From positions 381,501-445,500 of the forward strand of contig BROG01000517.1 of assembly GCA_030159075.1 (NCBI GenBank): a stretch of DNA of 64,000 nt. Direction: 5' to 3'. The stretch comes from Atrina japonica (lineage: Eukaryota; Mollusca; Bivalvia; Pterioida; Pinnidae). The notes under the pieces are model-generated. The model did no database searches. It was given only the letters and a program-made list of their open reading frames with translations, and was not told the DNA's origin. Every line of letters begins with the position of its first letter. The first letter of the stretch is position 1. Positions 53,301-60,982 of this stretch are shown piece after piece. A program made the position numbers and the translations under genes.

Positions 53301-56300
53301 TTGTCAACACTTGGATTTTCCACACTTTTTGGGGAATTGGGTCTGGAATTTTGAAATGGAAATTTTAGCAACATTAGATTGAAAATTAGGAAATACAGAA
53401 ATACAACAAAAATCAAATTCATTGTCATTTGAATTCAATTGGGAAATTTTGACTGCAAATTGGGGAAAAAATTCTTCTTTTTTGAATTGAGAATGGGGCC
53501 TAATTTCAGCCCCAATGATAAGGTGGAAAATCTTTGCGACATGTCCCTGACATCTTTATTGGTAAAATTTCAATGCATCATGATATATGAATTTTAAGCA
53601 ATTTTGGGAAAATCTACTTTGATTTTGGAGAAATTAGTTAATTTCCCGGTGGACACAGCCTGTTAACAGCTGTAAATTTCACTTAAAAAAATCACAGCAC
53701 CGATGCTGTAAACCGTGATGTCATTGGATCAAGATATAAACATATAGAGACAATGACACAATACCATAATGTACTGCTGCTAGTCTTGGTGGCCTGTATA
53801 CTTTGGATTTCTTCTCCCCTTCTGTTTCTTCATCACTTTCAGACTCTTCGTTATCTAACTAAATATCAGAAGAAAGAGAAAAAAAGTTACATCATTAAAA
53901 CACTACATCCACAAGTGAAGTATGATAATAAAGTGGAATCACCCTATGCTGCCGCCATTTGTTCAGCCCTTTGGCATTACAAAGGTGTTTAGCGATCGAG
54001 AAATCTTAAATGAAATTATAGGTAAAATTGGAAAAGTGGACTTTCAAAAATTGTGGCATAAAGCAAGGTGGCAAATGAAACGCAGAGCATTTTAAAGAGG
54101 TCTTAGAGTGAAATCTTATATCAAATTTGGATCAGTTGAAACTCTGGTTATGTCAACTTTGAACAGCTGGTTCCAATTAAGATGTATAGAAAAATATGAA
54201 AATAAAAATTTGGTTATCTCGAATTCCAGATGGTATGTTAATCCTGGTAAAATGCGCAACAAATTTAATAGTCATGAAATTGGAAATATTTCAGAGGGTC
54301 CAATGTGTAAATGATGTTAAGACTTCATAGCATGCAAATATTTTTTTCCCAATTTTAGTACATAATAGTAAGACGAGAGTATGTACATAATTTACCTTAT
54401 TAACAAAATTGTCAGGGTTTGCTTTAAACTGCAATGGATCAGAGGAATCTAAAACAACAACAAGTAAACCATTAACAACATGCACAATGTCACAAATAAT
54501 TCCAATGTATATCTAACTGGTAACTATAGATACCCATGGTTACCATGGTTACACAAAATCTGGTGATAAAGATGACCACACAACATCAAAGTCTGACCTA
54601 CATGTATATACATGTACACACATCGTGTCAGGAACACGACAACAATCAGGACTTTTTCCGCTGTTCCCATTAGCTAAAATAACTTGTTGAATCACAAATC
54701 CACTTAATATTATTTGTAAACAAAAATATTGTATATGTTGTAAGTAATTGCACATCTTTTGATATAATTTTTTTTTGTAAGTCAATTTACACAAAAAGTT
54801 AGCAAACTATAAAATTCTAAACTGCGTTTCATGAAGCAACATTAATCCTAATGTACATAAAATCTTTACTAAATTTTCTACCAATGTTTCGCCCATAGTT
54901 ACAGCATCTGAATTACGCGCAGAAGCTACTTTCATTTTCTTATCTGTAAAAATTGACTACTATGGGGCACAAGAAAAACACTCAAAATTATTTAATTGTA
55001 AATTGGCATGTCAAAGACCTGAAAATTAACAGAGATTTTATTAAATACAATTTTTTTAAAACATTGACATCCAACAGTGTAACAGGAAATTAGATGTAAT
55101 TTTTCATTTACTTTTGAAATACAGAATCCTGTATACTTACCTTCCACATGTGTAGCTGCAGGTAATAAAACAAGACTGCTATGACCATATTTACTTTTTA
55201 CTATACAAAATCTGTTTACTTTCCTTTCACACCTGTAGCTGCAGGTAATAAAACCTGACTGCGAAACCTGTAATTATTTTTTGACCATACAGAAATCTGT
55301 ATACTTACCTTTTACACCTGTAGCTGCAGGTAATAAAACCTAACTGCTACACAGGGAAAGTTGTACATAACAACTGCTTAGGTCTTTACAGGGAGGTGGT
55401 CTTTATATAGAAGTTGATTTGTACACAAATGGTGCTATTGGGGACAGCAAAAAATGGTCTTTGTGACCAGGTGGTCTTTGTACACAAGTGGTCACTAAAG
55501 CAGCTTTTACTATACCTGTTATCATTGTCTGACCATACTCACCTTTTACACCTGTTGCTGCAATTTTCATCACTTTGTCTATCTGATACTTCAGTTTTTG
55601 GTCAATAGGTTTCATTTTCTCTAGTACCTATAATTAGAATATTCATTCATAATATTTGATGCAAACTTTCTAAAATCAAGATTTATTTTCCTAATTGTTG
55701 ACTATTTTGGACTCAAATCTATATATAATCCTATACTTTACCAATTATCAAATATACTGTAGGCCAATTGTCCCCTTGTTGTTGTATACCATCTGGTACA
55801 CAAACATTTTTTTTTTTCTAAAAGAAAAAGCATGCAAAATAGGCAAAACTTACACCGCTTTTCACATAATTCGTGAAATAACAACAACAGAATCTGCGGG
55901 TTAAAGGGGAAGCTCTGATGTATGCCAAAGGCTTAAAATAGTCACACAGCATATTATCTTATCATTATAAAAACAAGGTCGAAAACCCGATCAAAATTGG
56001 TGTGCACGTTCTCGAGATATTGACCTCCAAAATGTCTGATTTTACCAGCTTTCAAAAAACTAATTTCAAAAGCATTTATTCCACATCCAGTACACTGGAT
56101 AGTTACACTGTGATGTCACAGAATGGCCTCAGAATGACTACTCTCATGACGGACATTAAGAGTGGATGGGAAAGCGAGTCATATTCAAAACATTGTAGTT
56201 TTGAAAACATAGTTCAAATGTATATTCAAAACATTTTTATGTTTTGATAAATATATAACCTTTTAACTTTTTTATATTTCTGTTGATATTTCAGTTTTAA

Positions 56301-59131
56301 AACCAAGTGAACAAGACAATCACACAACTGTTTGTTACAATTTATTGAAGGTCTCGATAAAAGACATCTTTTTGTTACGTAAAGTCTTCCTATTTTCTTG
56401 CCTTCAAGGTATATAAATAATAATTTGGAAGTAAAACATAAAAATAAAATACCTACCTACCTTGCCCATTTTGGACGGCTAATTGTCTGAGAACCAGAAT
56501 ATTTTTTTACATGGCCTAAACACTGAAATTTTCATGTTTGCTCAGTTTGCTCTTTAAATCACCACTTATCATATTGAAAGGACTGCCTGACCTATATAAA
56601 TAATACCGGTACTTACTGTTCGAAGTTCTACCAATCTTGTAATTGCAGGGTCGCCCTCTATTGTATCACCTCGAGATTTACGAAGCATGGCGTATGTCAA
56701 GTTGATCAGATAACTCAACATCAACTGATATTTGACTTCCAAGAAACTGATTCCCTGTAAAATGTCATTAGTTATAGTACTGTGTGTCACGACTCAAAAG
56801 TGTATCACATTACGTCATAATAGATATGTGAAAAGCGTATTACCATGTATCCCGATATATCATCGTACATCATATTGTTAGGAATATTTACTTTGTAGTG
56901 TAACTCTTGAAATAATAGCTGTTCAGTACGAAACAGTGAATCATTTTTTTTATGTTGAACAGTATTTTACAATGTACGTCATACACAATAATTTTTCAGT
57001 TCACGTAACACAGTATTGTTTGTTGTAAACCTTGTTTTCTTTATCTCTGTGAAATACAATGGAAATGTATGTTTTAATAGGTTATATCATTTATTCTCGC
57101 ACATGAGATCTCGATTTTTCCAGTACTCCAAAATTTTATCCGGAACTGCTGTTCCAGAACACTTTGTATCCCTACACATGTCCTCTGCATTGTTTGTAAA
57201 CATAGTAAATCAAGGAGATTTCCATGGCGATACTTTACGTTGTTTGTAAACATAGTAATTCAAGGAGATTTTCATGGTGATACTTTACATAGTTAAACTT
57301 TAATATCAGTTACACATAAATCTTAACAAATACATATATGTGTGTATAATAGGGATTTTATTTATTCGGGGATGGTGGGTGAAAAAGGGTGAGTAATGCG
57401 GCTACTAAAACAGGTCAAGCTTTCAAGCTTTCCATGTTGGAGTAAAATAATCAAGCACCACATTTGAGTTCCAGATAGAAAAAGATATCAGTCTCAGGTG
57501 TATTTCTATCTGGAACTGAAAGTGGATCTAGAGTCTATTTTTCAGGCCACAAATTAACAGAAATCATTTTAACCCATTCAGAGGTTATGCTAAAAGGAAT
57601 GACCATAACCAACAGGTTACAATAACAATTATTAAGCCATAATATATATATAATTCTACATGTATTAAGTATGTTGTATTGTATTTTTGACAATTATCAT
57701 CAAAGACGAAAAAGGGGTTACATGCACATCATTTGTAATTTGTCGTAACCTCTACGTAACCTAAATGATTGCTCCCATGTTGTTTTGTGGTCTGTTTTTC
57801 TCTGCAGCCCAAAATGTGATATTACAAATAGTAAAAATATAATCAAATCTACATATAGACTATTACAATGTATACATGTATTTAACACTTCTTTTAAAAT
57901 ATTGAATATGACATTATAACATATTCAATTATACTGAGTTGTACATGATTTGACAGTACATGTATATAAAGTTTGATCAGTAAAACTAGCTATTTCCCTA
58001 AACTCCGCTGCAAATGATTATTACCCTGTAAAAGGTTGCAATAATTGAGAGACTGTTACTCTGCCTTTATCCAACACATGACAAGTTAACATCTGACCAA
58101 GCACCATCCTGAGTGCAATGTTTGTTTCGGTATAATAAAACAGTTAAATTAAACCACTGAAGCAAGATTTTGGTTCTTCTTGGCCTAATAGTATTTCGGT
58201 ACATATATTTTCCCCCAGCTTCATTTCCTTCATAGTTTGATATTTAAATCTGGTATTAACCCTTTGACTGCTACATTACTAGAGTCCACATGGGCCCTCA
58301 CCACTGCATTAACTATTCATAATTAAAAGAAATTAAGATACACTTTTGGATTTCAGATAATTCAAAGAGTATACAAGATACAGGGATAAAACATACATTA
58401 AAATGTTTGTCAGTGTTTATACTTTATAAAGATATCGTCATATCTTGTTTAATGTGTCATTGTCACCTGTACAGGTGAAAACCCTGTGTGACAACATCTA
58501 CAATGATGAGTCAAATAAACAACTTTAGTTGTGTGTAGCACTGAGTGCCTATTAATGGTGACACAACAATAGTTGTGGATAGCAGTCTAAGGGTTAATCC
58601 TCTTGCATGTCTTGTGATAATTTTTCTTGGTATTACAAAACAGCTATTGAATGGATATTTCATATAGTCCCCCTTGACATAAACTATATCTCTCACCTTC
58701 ACCCCAGGAAATAGTTTAAGTCTGGGACAATAAAAGTCCCATTTCCCTCATACCCATTGGATAACTGTATATATAATATTAATTATGTCCCAGTAACTAC
58801 ATGGCATACATATAGTAACTAATACTCACAAAATTGTATCTTAAGGGTGAAAAAGGTGAAAACTAAACAGAAATATGAAAATTTACAAGTGTGCAGTATC
58901 ATTCATATATTTACGAACATGTACATAATTTACACACATGTATTTTTCAGAATCACATAACAGGTAACAATTTAATACATGTACAAACTCATATCCTCAT
59001 ACCTTAGAAGTGCTGTAGTCACCATTTTTGGCCTTTTGCAACAACCCATCAATATGTTTAGTAATATCTCTAGTTTTCTCTTGAATGTTCTGCAGGAGTT
59101 CCACTGACTTCTTGCTTTCCTCTTCAACCAT
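25701..59131 (-). CDS. NGDN: Neuroguidin (Sas10/C1D-family, Lcp5 orthologue), 12 coding exons
   Basis: Coding exons in transcript order: 59131-59003, 56754-56617, 55627-55543, 54448-54396, 53858-53765, 52034-51910, 49181-49126, 47499-47451, 45871-45773, 34159-34121, 30991-30973, 25726-25701. Every acceptor is AG and every donor GT, all phases join, and the total is 912 nt (303 residues plus stop; the vertebrate protein is about 315). Residues about 5-110 form the helical Sas10/C1D domain (GISFLEVKYQLMLSYLINLT, then VELRT and DQKLKYQIDK). An acidic stretch follows (SESDEETEGE), then PPRLAAVHY, RALSSSMIREL, VRLSVSKKDK, HFDDISALMG and a basic tail ending RKKRKH. This order matches neuroguidin. 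Known family role: U3 snoRNP/SSU-processome factor for 18S rRNA maturation in the nucleolus; the vertebrate protein also binds eIF4E. Intron 9 is 11.6 kb and holds a hAT transposon. Identity is by recognition, not by search. Confidence 0.95.
26048..26123. repeat. (TA)n microsatellite in NGDN intron 11
   Basis: An uninterrupted TA tract that makes overlapping pseudo-ORFs on both strands. Confidence 0.97.
26219..26250 (+). other. CTGATGA...CCCGAAAATTTG stem-loop motif
   Basis: CTGATGAAGGGA-tagatcg-TCCCGAAAATTTG contains a 4-bp stem GGGA/TCCC between hammerhead-like core boxes. A related motif lies on the minus strand at 29871-29843. Flanked by (TA)n tracts; host element not identified. Confidence 0.4.
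26287..26341. repeat. (AT)n microsatellite
   Basis: Second AT tract, 165 bp after the first. Confidence 0.97.
26342..27027. other. Intron 11 sequence, nothing recognised
   Basis: AT-rich, no repeat or coding signal. Confidence 0.5.
27028..27083 (-). mobile_element. Tiny Penelope-like 3' end fragment
   Basis: catctcagataccaaagtat and gatgtccaggatatagatac match 3935 and 6240 copies; homology ends abruptly on both sides. Confidence 0.65.
27084..27828. other. Intron 11 sequence, nothing recognised
   Basis: No coding exon with matching phase was found here; AT-rich. Confidence 0.5.
27829..27945. repeat. Tandem repeat of ~43 bp, three units
   Basis: Each unit starts tttcaagtgaatcc and continues with ctacccgaattt or a close variant. 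Confidence 0.85.
27946..29084. other. Intron 11 sequence, nothing recognised
   Basis: No repeat array or coding block seen. Confidence 0.5.
29085..29250 (-). repeat. Retroelement end fragment with half of a hammerhead-like motif
   Basis: Minus strand shares ttggcaatacatttaggttt, ccttgtatgataccact and CTGATGAAGTCTTAAT with the sequences at 2330 and 24890; the 3' half of the motif is lost. Confidence 0.5.
29808..29916. repeat. Near-perfect 109-bp hairpin
   Basis: Left arm tgcaaaaaaaacagagaaac, actcaaatttcacaaatttt; right arm aaatttgtgaaatttgagtg, tttttctgtttttttgca. About 48 bp pair with two or three mismatches around cggccacttggcctttatca. Confidence 0.9.
30464..30738. mobile_element. TACAGT-family MITE (diverged copy)
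   Basis: Starts tacagtcaaacttgcat and ends gcaggtattttgta; the interior has repeated aaaggtcacctg-type blocks, as in the copies at 46963, 50322 and 55349. Confidence 0.55.
30973..30991 (-). CDS. NGDN: NGDN coding exon 11 (19 nt)
   Basis: This very short exon has acceptor atttcag and donor AAG|gtaagg. It encodes GKKGKK and ends in phase 1, which is the phase needed by the last exon. It is small enough to be missed by standard gene finders. Confidence 0.8.
31512..31817 (-). mobile_element. Complete tRNA-derived SINE (family A) with 11-bp target duplication
   Basis: Perfect direct repeats tggttcttgag at 31512-31522 and 31807-31817. Minus-strand head ggctcagtcggtagcgtgct and B box gagttcgagtcc. 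Sits in NGDN intron 10. Confidence 0.93.
31818..33095. other. Intron 10 sequence, nothing recognised
   Basis: A short tata-rich tract is at 32010-32040; no coding exon. Confidence 0.5.
33096..34012. repeat. 43-bp minisatellite, about 21 units, ~100 bp from exon 10
   Basis: Unit: attgcaataggtcacctgac, cacatgatagaagacaacaa, tgt. Most units have the palindromic GGTCACCTGACC or GGTCACGTGACC, an E-box CANNTG. Units at 33347 and in the triplicated block 33630-33950 vary in length. Located in NGDN intron 10; ORFs there are artefacts. Confidence 0.95.
34121..34159 (-). CDS. NGDN: NGDN coding exon 10
   Basis: This exon has 39 nt, with acceptor tttccag and donor AAG|gtatgg. It encodes GGSSKKKRKLSGK, part of the basic C-terminal tail. 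It is separated from exon 9 by an 11.6-kb, transposon-filled intron, but the phases agree. Confidence 0.85.
34301..34656. mobile_element. Probable MITE with GGAGCCTGTTTTAT / ATAAAATGGCCCCC ends
   Basis: The outermost sequences are imperfect inverted repeats, and aagtcctaa / ttaggact motifs recur inverted inside. No clear target duplication seen. Confidence 0.4.
34700..38738 (-). mobile_element. hAT-superfamily DNA transposon, 4.0 kb, near complete
   Basis: Terminal inverted repeats AGGGTGCCCACT (34708) and AGTGGGCACCCT (to 38730), flanked by 8-bp target duplications acatagac / gcatagac (one mismatch) at 34700-34707 and 38731-38738. Inside each end are arrays of tataggaat / attcctata sub-repeats (34735-34815, 38632-38718) in inverted orientation, the usual place for transposase binding. 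The only gene is a minus-strand transposase (37718-35402). It lies in NGDN intron 9, same strand as the host gene. Confidence 0.93.
35402..37718 (-). pseudogene. hAT transposase, interrupted by one base
   Basis: The first open part (37718-36018) has 566 codons: an N-terminal C2H2 zinc finger (C38, C41, H58, H64), then VHFDETT (D190) and ALGMDG (D257), good candidates for the first two catalytic acidic residues. Translation then stops, but the next frame continues without a stop from about 36055 through DEWKCYL, DHYWSDIFKL and ALILPHGNADVERSLSVN, the hAT C-terminal dimerisation motif, and a long charged coiled coil ending at 35402. A run of four T (36053-36056; AAAA on the coding strand) sits at the break, so a single extra base explains it. 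Further coiled-coil coding is visible in another frame down to about 35230, suggesting a second lesion near 35405-35425. Full family proteins are about 700-800 residues. Confidence 0.9.
38893..39278. mobile_element. hAT-like MITE (CAGGGGCTGAAAATT ends)
   Basis: Ends CAGGGGCTGAAAATTCC and GAAAATTTTCAGCCCCTG are inverted repeats. tttacc flanks both sides (6 bp exact within a possible 8-bp duplication). ggaccc / gggtcc motifs occur inside. Confidence 0.8.
39517..39991. mobile_element. TTAA-flanked long-arm MITE with internal tandem duplication
   Basis: Bounded by TTAAAGGGG and CCCTTTAA, so TTAA is the target site (piggyBac-type). Arms include agagatatacacaggcata / tatgcctgtgtatagctctt. The middle has two ~100-bp direct copies (tatatattttgt, attgcttgagaaacc, tttgcactttttcaattgca) at 39637 and 39743. 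Confidence 0.85.
40413..40634. mobile_element. TA-flanked MITE, same family as 11441-11771
   Basis: Left end TAttgtatagctgctttta, right end cacttatacagTA; interior gagatttaatttcgctatat matches the 11.4-kb copy. Confidence 0.85.
40700..40790. repeat. Small hairpin (gtcatgt...acatgac)
   Basis: gtcatgttgtaaattctaaa pairs with gtaaattcaaaatttacaat..acatgac around tgtaaattttgtatttaca. Confidence 0.7.
41333..42352. mobile_element. Non-autonomous DNA transposon, TTA target duplication, ~1.0 kb
   Basis: Inverted ends GGGCTATTCCAGAAAAAAGT and ACTTTTTTCTGGAATAGCCC (41336, 42349), continuing as cctgggggcagaac / gttctgcccaccagg, with TTA repeated at 41333-41335 and 42350-42352. A 3-bp TTA/TWA target suggests PIF/Harbinger. 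Low coding potential inside. Confidence 0.88.
43600..44470. repeat. Diverged tandem repeat, unit ~180 bp, 4-5 copies
   Basis: Recurring order: ccactgcagagataatgaa, ggaaactg, attggaaa, aaggggcataactctgt, gacctagatattctca, caaatttcatttcaatatg. Near 43905-43960 and 44415-44445 are gaccgaccta-type short repeats, and 44670-44740 has cagacagac runs. Confidence 0.85.
45773..45871 (-). CDS. NGDN: NGDN coding exon 9
   Basis: This exon has 99 nt, phase 0 at both ends, acceptor tttacag and donor CAG|gtaata. It encodes 33 residues including SLVHFDDISALMG, matching the conserved LTHFSDISAL motif. Confidence 0.95.
46081..46119. repeat. Small GC-rich hairpin
   Basis: tcagtctgccaggg / ccctggattcagactga around ttgggg. 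Confidence 0.75.
46963..47145. mobile_element. TACAGT-family MITE
   Basis: Ends acagtgaaacttgtatata and caggttttactgta; interior aatggtctttgtgaccaggt and aggtggtcgctaaagcag shared with 50322 and 55349. A partial copy starts at 47266 (acagtagaacctgtctt). Confidence 0.85.
47451..47499 (-). CDS. NGDN: NGDN coding exon 8
   Basis: This exon has 49 nt, with acceptor ttgtag and donor gtaagc. With the split codon it reads EYEEDHFVRLSVSKKDK, the conserved YEE..VRLSVSK block of neuroguidins. Confidence 0.95.
48322..48944. mobile_element. TTAA-type MITE (second copy) carrying a nested SINE
   Basis: Arms agatatacacaggcataaa (48412) and catgcctgtgtatagttc (48562), right end cccctttaa at 48936-48944. Same family as 39517-39991 but with a single middle unit. 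A family A SINE interrupts it at 48589-48846. Confidence 0.85.
48574..48861 (-). mobile_element. SINE (family A) nested in MITE, 15-bp target duplication
   Basis: atagttcttatttgt (48574-48588) and atagctcttatttgt (48847-48861) flank the SINE. The tRNA head is truncated at gactcttgattgtgag. Confidence 0.9.
49126..49181 (-). CDS. NGDN: NGDN coding exon 7
   Basis: This exon has 56 nt, with acceptor ttacag and donor gtaagc. It encodes ETRDLLKTRAEKKSKERT and ends in phase 2. A 24-bp minisatellite lies about 180 bp upstream on the coding strand, in intron 6. Confidence 0.9.
49360..49768. repeat. 24-bp minisatellite, ~17 units, in NGDN intron 6
   Basis: Unit gacacaacagcatgtccaat plus atga or aacg; 8 codons, so frames stay open on both strands. 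Followed by a sequence (cagattcttaccacaaaggt) also found at 43490. Confidence 0.95.
50322..50488. mobile_element. TACAGT-family MITE
   Basis: TAcagtgaaacttgtatata to gcttttactgTA; TA at both ends; interior matches the 46963 and 55349 copies. Confidence 0.88.
51005..51200 (+). mobile_element. tRNA-derived SINE fragment, plus strand
   Basis: tagcaaggtgttcaactc (A box) and tgggttcagttccca (B box), followed by ggtcccgagttaaagtaggc, which parallels the family A body (ggtcccgtgtcacagtaggt). 3' end missing. Confidence 0.65.
51565..51750. repeat. Dispersed repeat shared with 19975-20160
   Basis: Same orientation; blocks atagcctgcttgttgccatt and ttgatagattgttagaggc. Confidence 0.75.
51910..52034 (-). 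CDS. NGDN: NGDN coding exon 6
   Basis: This exon has 125 nt, with acceptor aaacag. It encodes a basic helical segment with the family signature KKRALSSSMIRELQEEY and ends PEEIK. The donor is AAG|gtcaaa, weak after the GT, but the reading frame continues correctly into exon 7. Confidence 0.92.
52487..52593. mobile_element. Short MITE with GGACCCGGTTGCACAA ends
   Basis: caggacccggttgcacaac and ttgtgcaactgggtccag are inverted repeats over ~18 bp. Copy of the 21849 element. Confidence 0.85.
52722..53450. repeat. Diverged direct duplication in NGDN intron 5
   Basis: 52722-52925 and 53265-53450 share tgattttgtcaacac, ttttc.acacttttt, gaaatttaggaaata-type and tcattg.tatttgaattcaa blocks. Confidence 0.75.
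53765..53858 (-). CDS. NGDN: NGDN coding exon 5
   Basis: This exon has 94 nt, with acceptor atttag and donor TATG|gtattg. It encodes an acidic linker (LDNEESESDEETEGE) followed by the conserved YRPPRLAAVHY, and ends in phase 1. Confidence 0.93.
54396..54448 (-). CDS. NGDN: NGDN coding exon 4
   Basis: This exon has 53 nt, with acceptor ttttag and donor AAG|gtaaat. Joined to the phase-1 base from exon 3 it reads DSSDPLQFKANPDNFVNK, matching the DPLRFKPNP-type motif of neuroguidins. Confidence 0.93.
55131..55345 (-). repeat. Three tandem copies of the NGDN exon 3 end (candidate micro-exons)
   Basis: Period 83-85 bp. On the coding strand each reads tattacctgcag, then a 15-nt segment, then a donor region. 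Segment 55323-55309: CTACAGGTGTAAAAG|gtaagt. Segment 55238-55224: donor changed to gaaagt. Segment 55155-55141: CTACACATGTGGAAG|gtaagt. The real exon 3 ends CAACAGGTGTAAAAG|gtgagt. Inclusion would keep frame. Confidence 0.85.
55349..55513. mobile_element. TACAGT-family MITE inside the exon 3 repeat array
   Basis: acagggaaagttgtacat to agcttttactata; interior aatggtctttgtgaccaggt. It separates exon 3 from its nearest duplicated copy. Confidence 0.85.
55543..55627 (-). CDS. NGDN: NGDN coding exon 3
   Basis: This exon has 85 nt, with acceptor ttatag and donor AAAAG|gtgagt. It encodes VLEKMKPIDQKLKYQIDK and ends IAATGVK plus one base (phase 1). Its last bases are copied three times in the following intron. 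Confidence 0.95.
56617..56754 (-). CDS. NGDN: NGDN coding exon 2
   Basis: This exon has 138 nt, phase 0 at both ends, acceptor ttttacag and donor gtaagt. Its 46 residues run from GISFLEVKYQ to RLVELRT and form the most conserved part of the Sas10/C1D fold. Confidence 0.95.
57190..57288. repeat. 49-bp tandem duplication, two units, NGDN intron 1
   Basis: Two units of tttgtaaacatagtaa.tca, aggagattt.catgg.gata, ctttac. Confidence 0.9.
57466..57520. repeat. Hairpin gagttccagatagaaa / tttctatctggaactg
   Basis: 15-bp stem with a ~23-bp loop. Confidence 0.8.
58256..58597. mobile_element. TTAA-flanked MITE (CCCTTTGACTGCTA ends)
   Basis: TTAACCCTTTGACTGCTA at 58256 and TAGCAGTCTAAGGGTTAA ending 58597; TTAA at both borders. 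Distinct in sequence from the 39517 family. Confidence 0.88.
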
Positions 59132-59148
59132 AATTTTTATAAAAAATC
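59003..59148 (-). CDS. NGDN: NGDN exon with start codon (coding exon 1)
   Basis: The ATG is at 59131-59129 and is followed by 43 codons beginning MVEEESKKSVELLQ and ending DYSTSK, with donor AAG|gtatg. Upstream of the ATG the minus strand reads tttttctag, an acceptor, so 17 bases of 5' UTR belong to this exon and a separate non-coding first exon is expected. It encodes the first helix of the Sas10/C1D domain. Confidence 0.93.
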
Positions 59149-59182
59149 CTAGAAAAATGATAACTATAGTTACAAAAATATT

Positions 59183-59345
59183 TTAAAGGGGTATAAGCGT
59201 TATTTACCAAAAAATAATATTGATTTTTTTTCAATTTCTACCACTTGTACTTGATGTAGAGTAACAAATAAGGGCTATATACAGGCATAATAATCTTATA
59301 TTCCTATATGTTTTGTGAAAATAAGGTCAGGTCCAGTGTGGTACA
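59183..59345. mobile_element. TTAA-type MITE, one arm only
   Basis: Starts TTAAAGGGG; matches the inverted right arm of 39517-39991 (acttgtacttgatgtag, ataagg.ctatatacaggca, ccta.atgttttgtgaaaat). The other arm is missing. Confidence 0.75.
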
Positions 59346-60980
59346 TGTATGTATGTACATATACAAATAGGTAACTATATAAGGTGAATAGTGAATACAA
59401 GACTATAGTAGTGAATACAAATAGAGATGATCAAAGAAATAATACAAAAAATGAGTTGATTGTCTCATGCTTTGCAGGTGAACAATTATATGTACAATGT
59501 ACAATGCTTTTTGTGTACAAAATTGTGGAAGATGATCATTTCTAGATATTAAATGACAATTATGTAATATTTTGATACTTCAGACCAGAAATATATTTCG
59601 AGATAAGTAACATTTCATGATAAAAACTTTGAGATATCCGGAATAAATATAGTAAATCATATATGATATAAATCATGTATAATCAGGATCAGTCAATCAA
59701 ATTTGACATAAACAGAATTTCGACTAATCTGATTTCAATATAACGTACATGATTTCACAACACAGGTAAATTGTATATAGACCTTTGAGTGGGTATATAC
59801 TCTCTGTATTATTCAGCATCAATTCGTGATTTATCCATTACTTAATTGAAAATTCTACTTTGGTTATCTACATACATGTTTTGTTTTTTGTTATTATTGT
59901 TATGTCCCCGTGGTAAATGAAAATGTCCCACTAAAAATATTAATTATTATCACGGGGACATATTACCCCAAGATTATTAAATCCTGGTTAGATCACTGCC
60001 TCTGTATAGATACAGTCCACATGTTAACACACGACCAAGATATAAATCATTAAATGAATAAAAGTACTGAAAGTACTGATACAAGTTGATGGCAATCGTA
60101 AGTTTTAATGAGGTATAATACACTGAGTGTACTGAATACTTTTTAATTCGGTAAGGTGTACAAAAAAAGTAACTATAAATCAGGTCAGACATTTGGCCTA
60201 ACATGAATACTGATGGCTTATTTATTATGCAACACAGATCAGTGATATGATTATAAAATATTGTGCTCATAAACATTGTTTCATCAATATTAAATTTCTA
60301 TGCAACAAGGCAGTATTATAACCCTTAAGCTATACTTCCTATCAGTAGCCTTCAATCTCTAGGTCAATATGTGTACATGTAAAACATTTTCCCAACTTCA
60401 AAGACTGCTGCGATTTTATCATTAGTTAAGTGAATGAGGAATGACCCAACTTTTACATTTATGCCAAACTTCACAGACAGATCTTGACAATACACAGTAT
60501 GGAAAACTTGACCAAAACTCATTTGCATATTAATCATGTGCAAGGATTGTTAACAGTCCAGTCTATCGCTTTTAATGTCAATTCTATCACAAGAGTATAA
60601 TGGTAAAAAATATTACACAAGTAACATATCTTCAAATTCATAAAGGACGCCGAACTGACCTTTAATAGCATATATTTCAACAAGTCTTGTAGACCTGTAT
60701 TTTTCAACCAATTGTTAGTACATGTATATTTTTATCATTTTAAAAAGCAAAAATACATGAATAAAAGTGTGATTTGGAAATATCAATCTTAAAGTTTAGT
60801 TTATGTTGCTGAAATACACATACATGTGTAATTTTGCATTAATATAATGTCACTGAATGTGTTATTAACCCCATACTGCAAAATGTGATTTGACTTGTTC
60901 CCAATAAACAACTTAGCATAACATGTTCCATCAACTCGTACAAATGATAATGCAAATTATGAAACTTCAACCTGAATTAT
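59346..60980. other. NGDN upstream intron region, nothing coding recognised
   Basis: Holds a short hairpin at 59901-59962 (tatgtccccgtggtaa / ttatcacggggacata). No other structure seen; ORF 59977-60276 has no domain. Confidence 0.5.
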
Positions 60981-60982
60981 GA

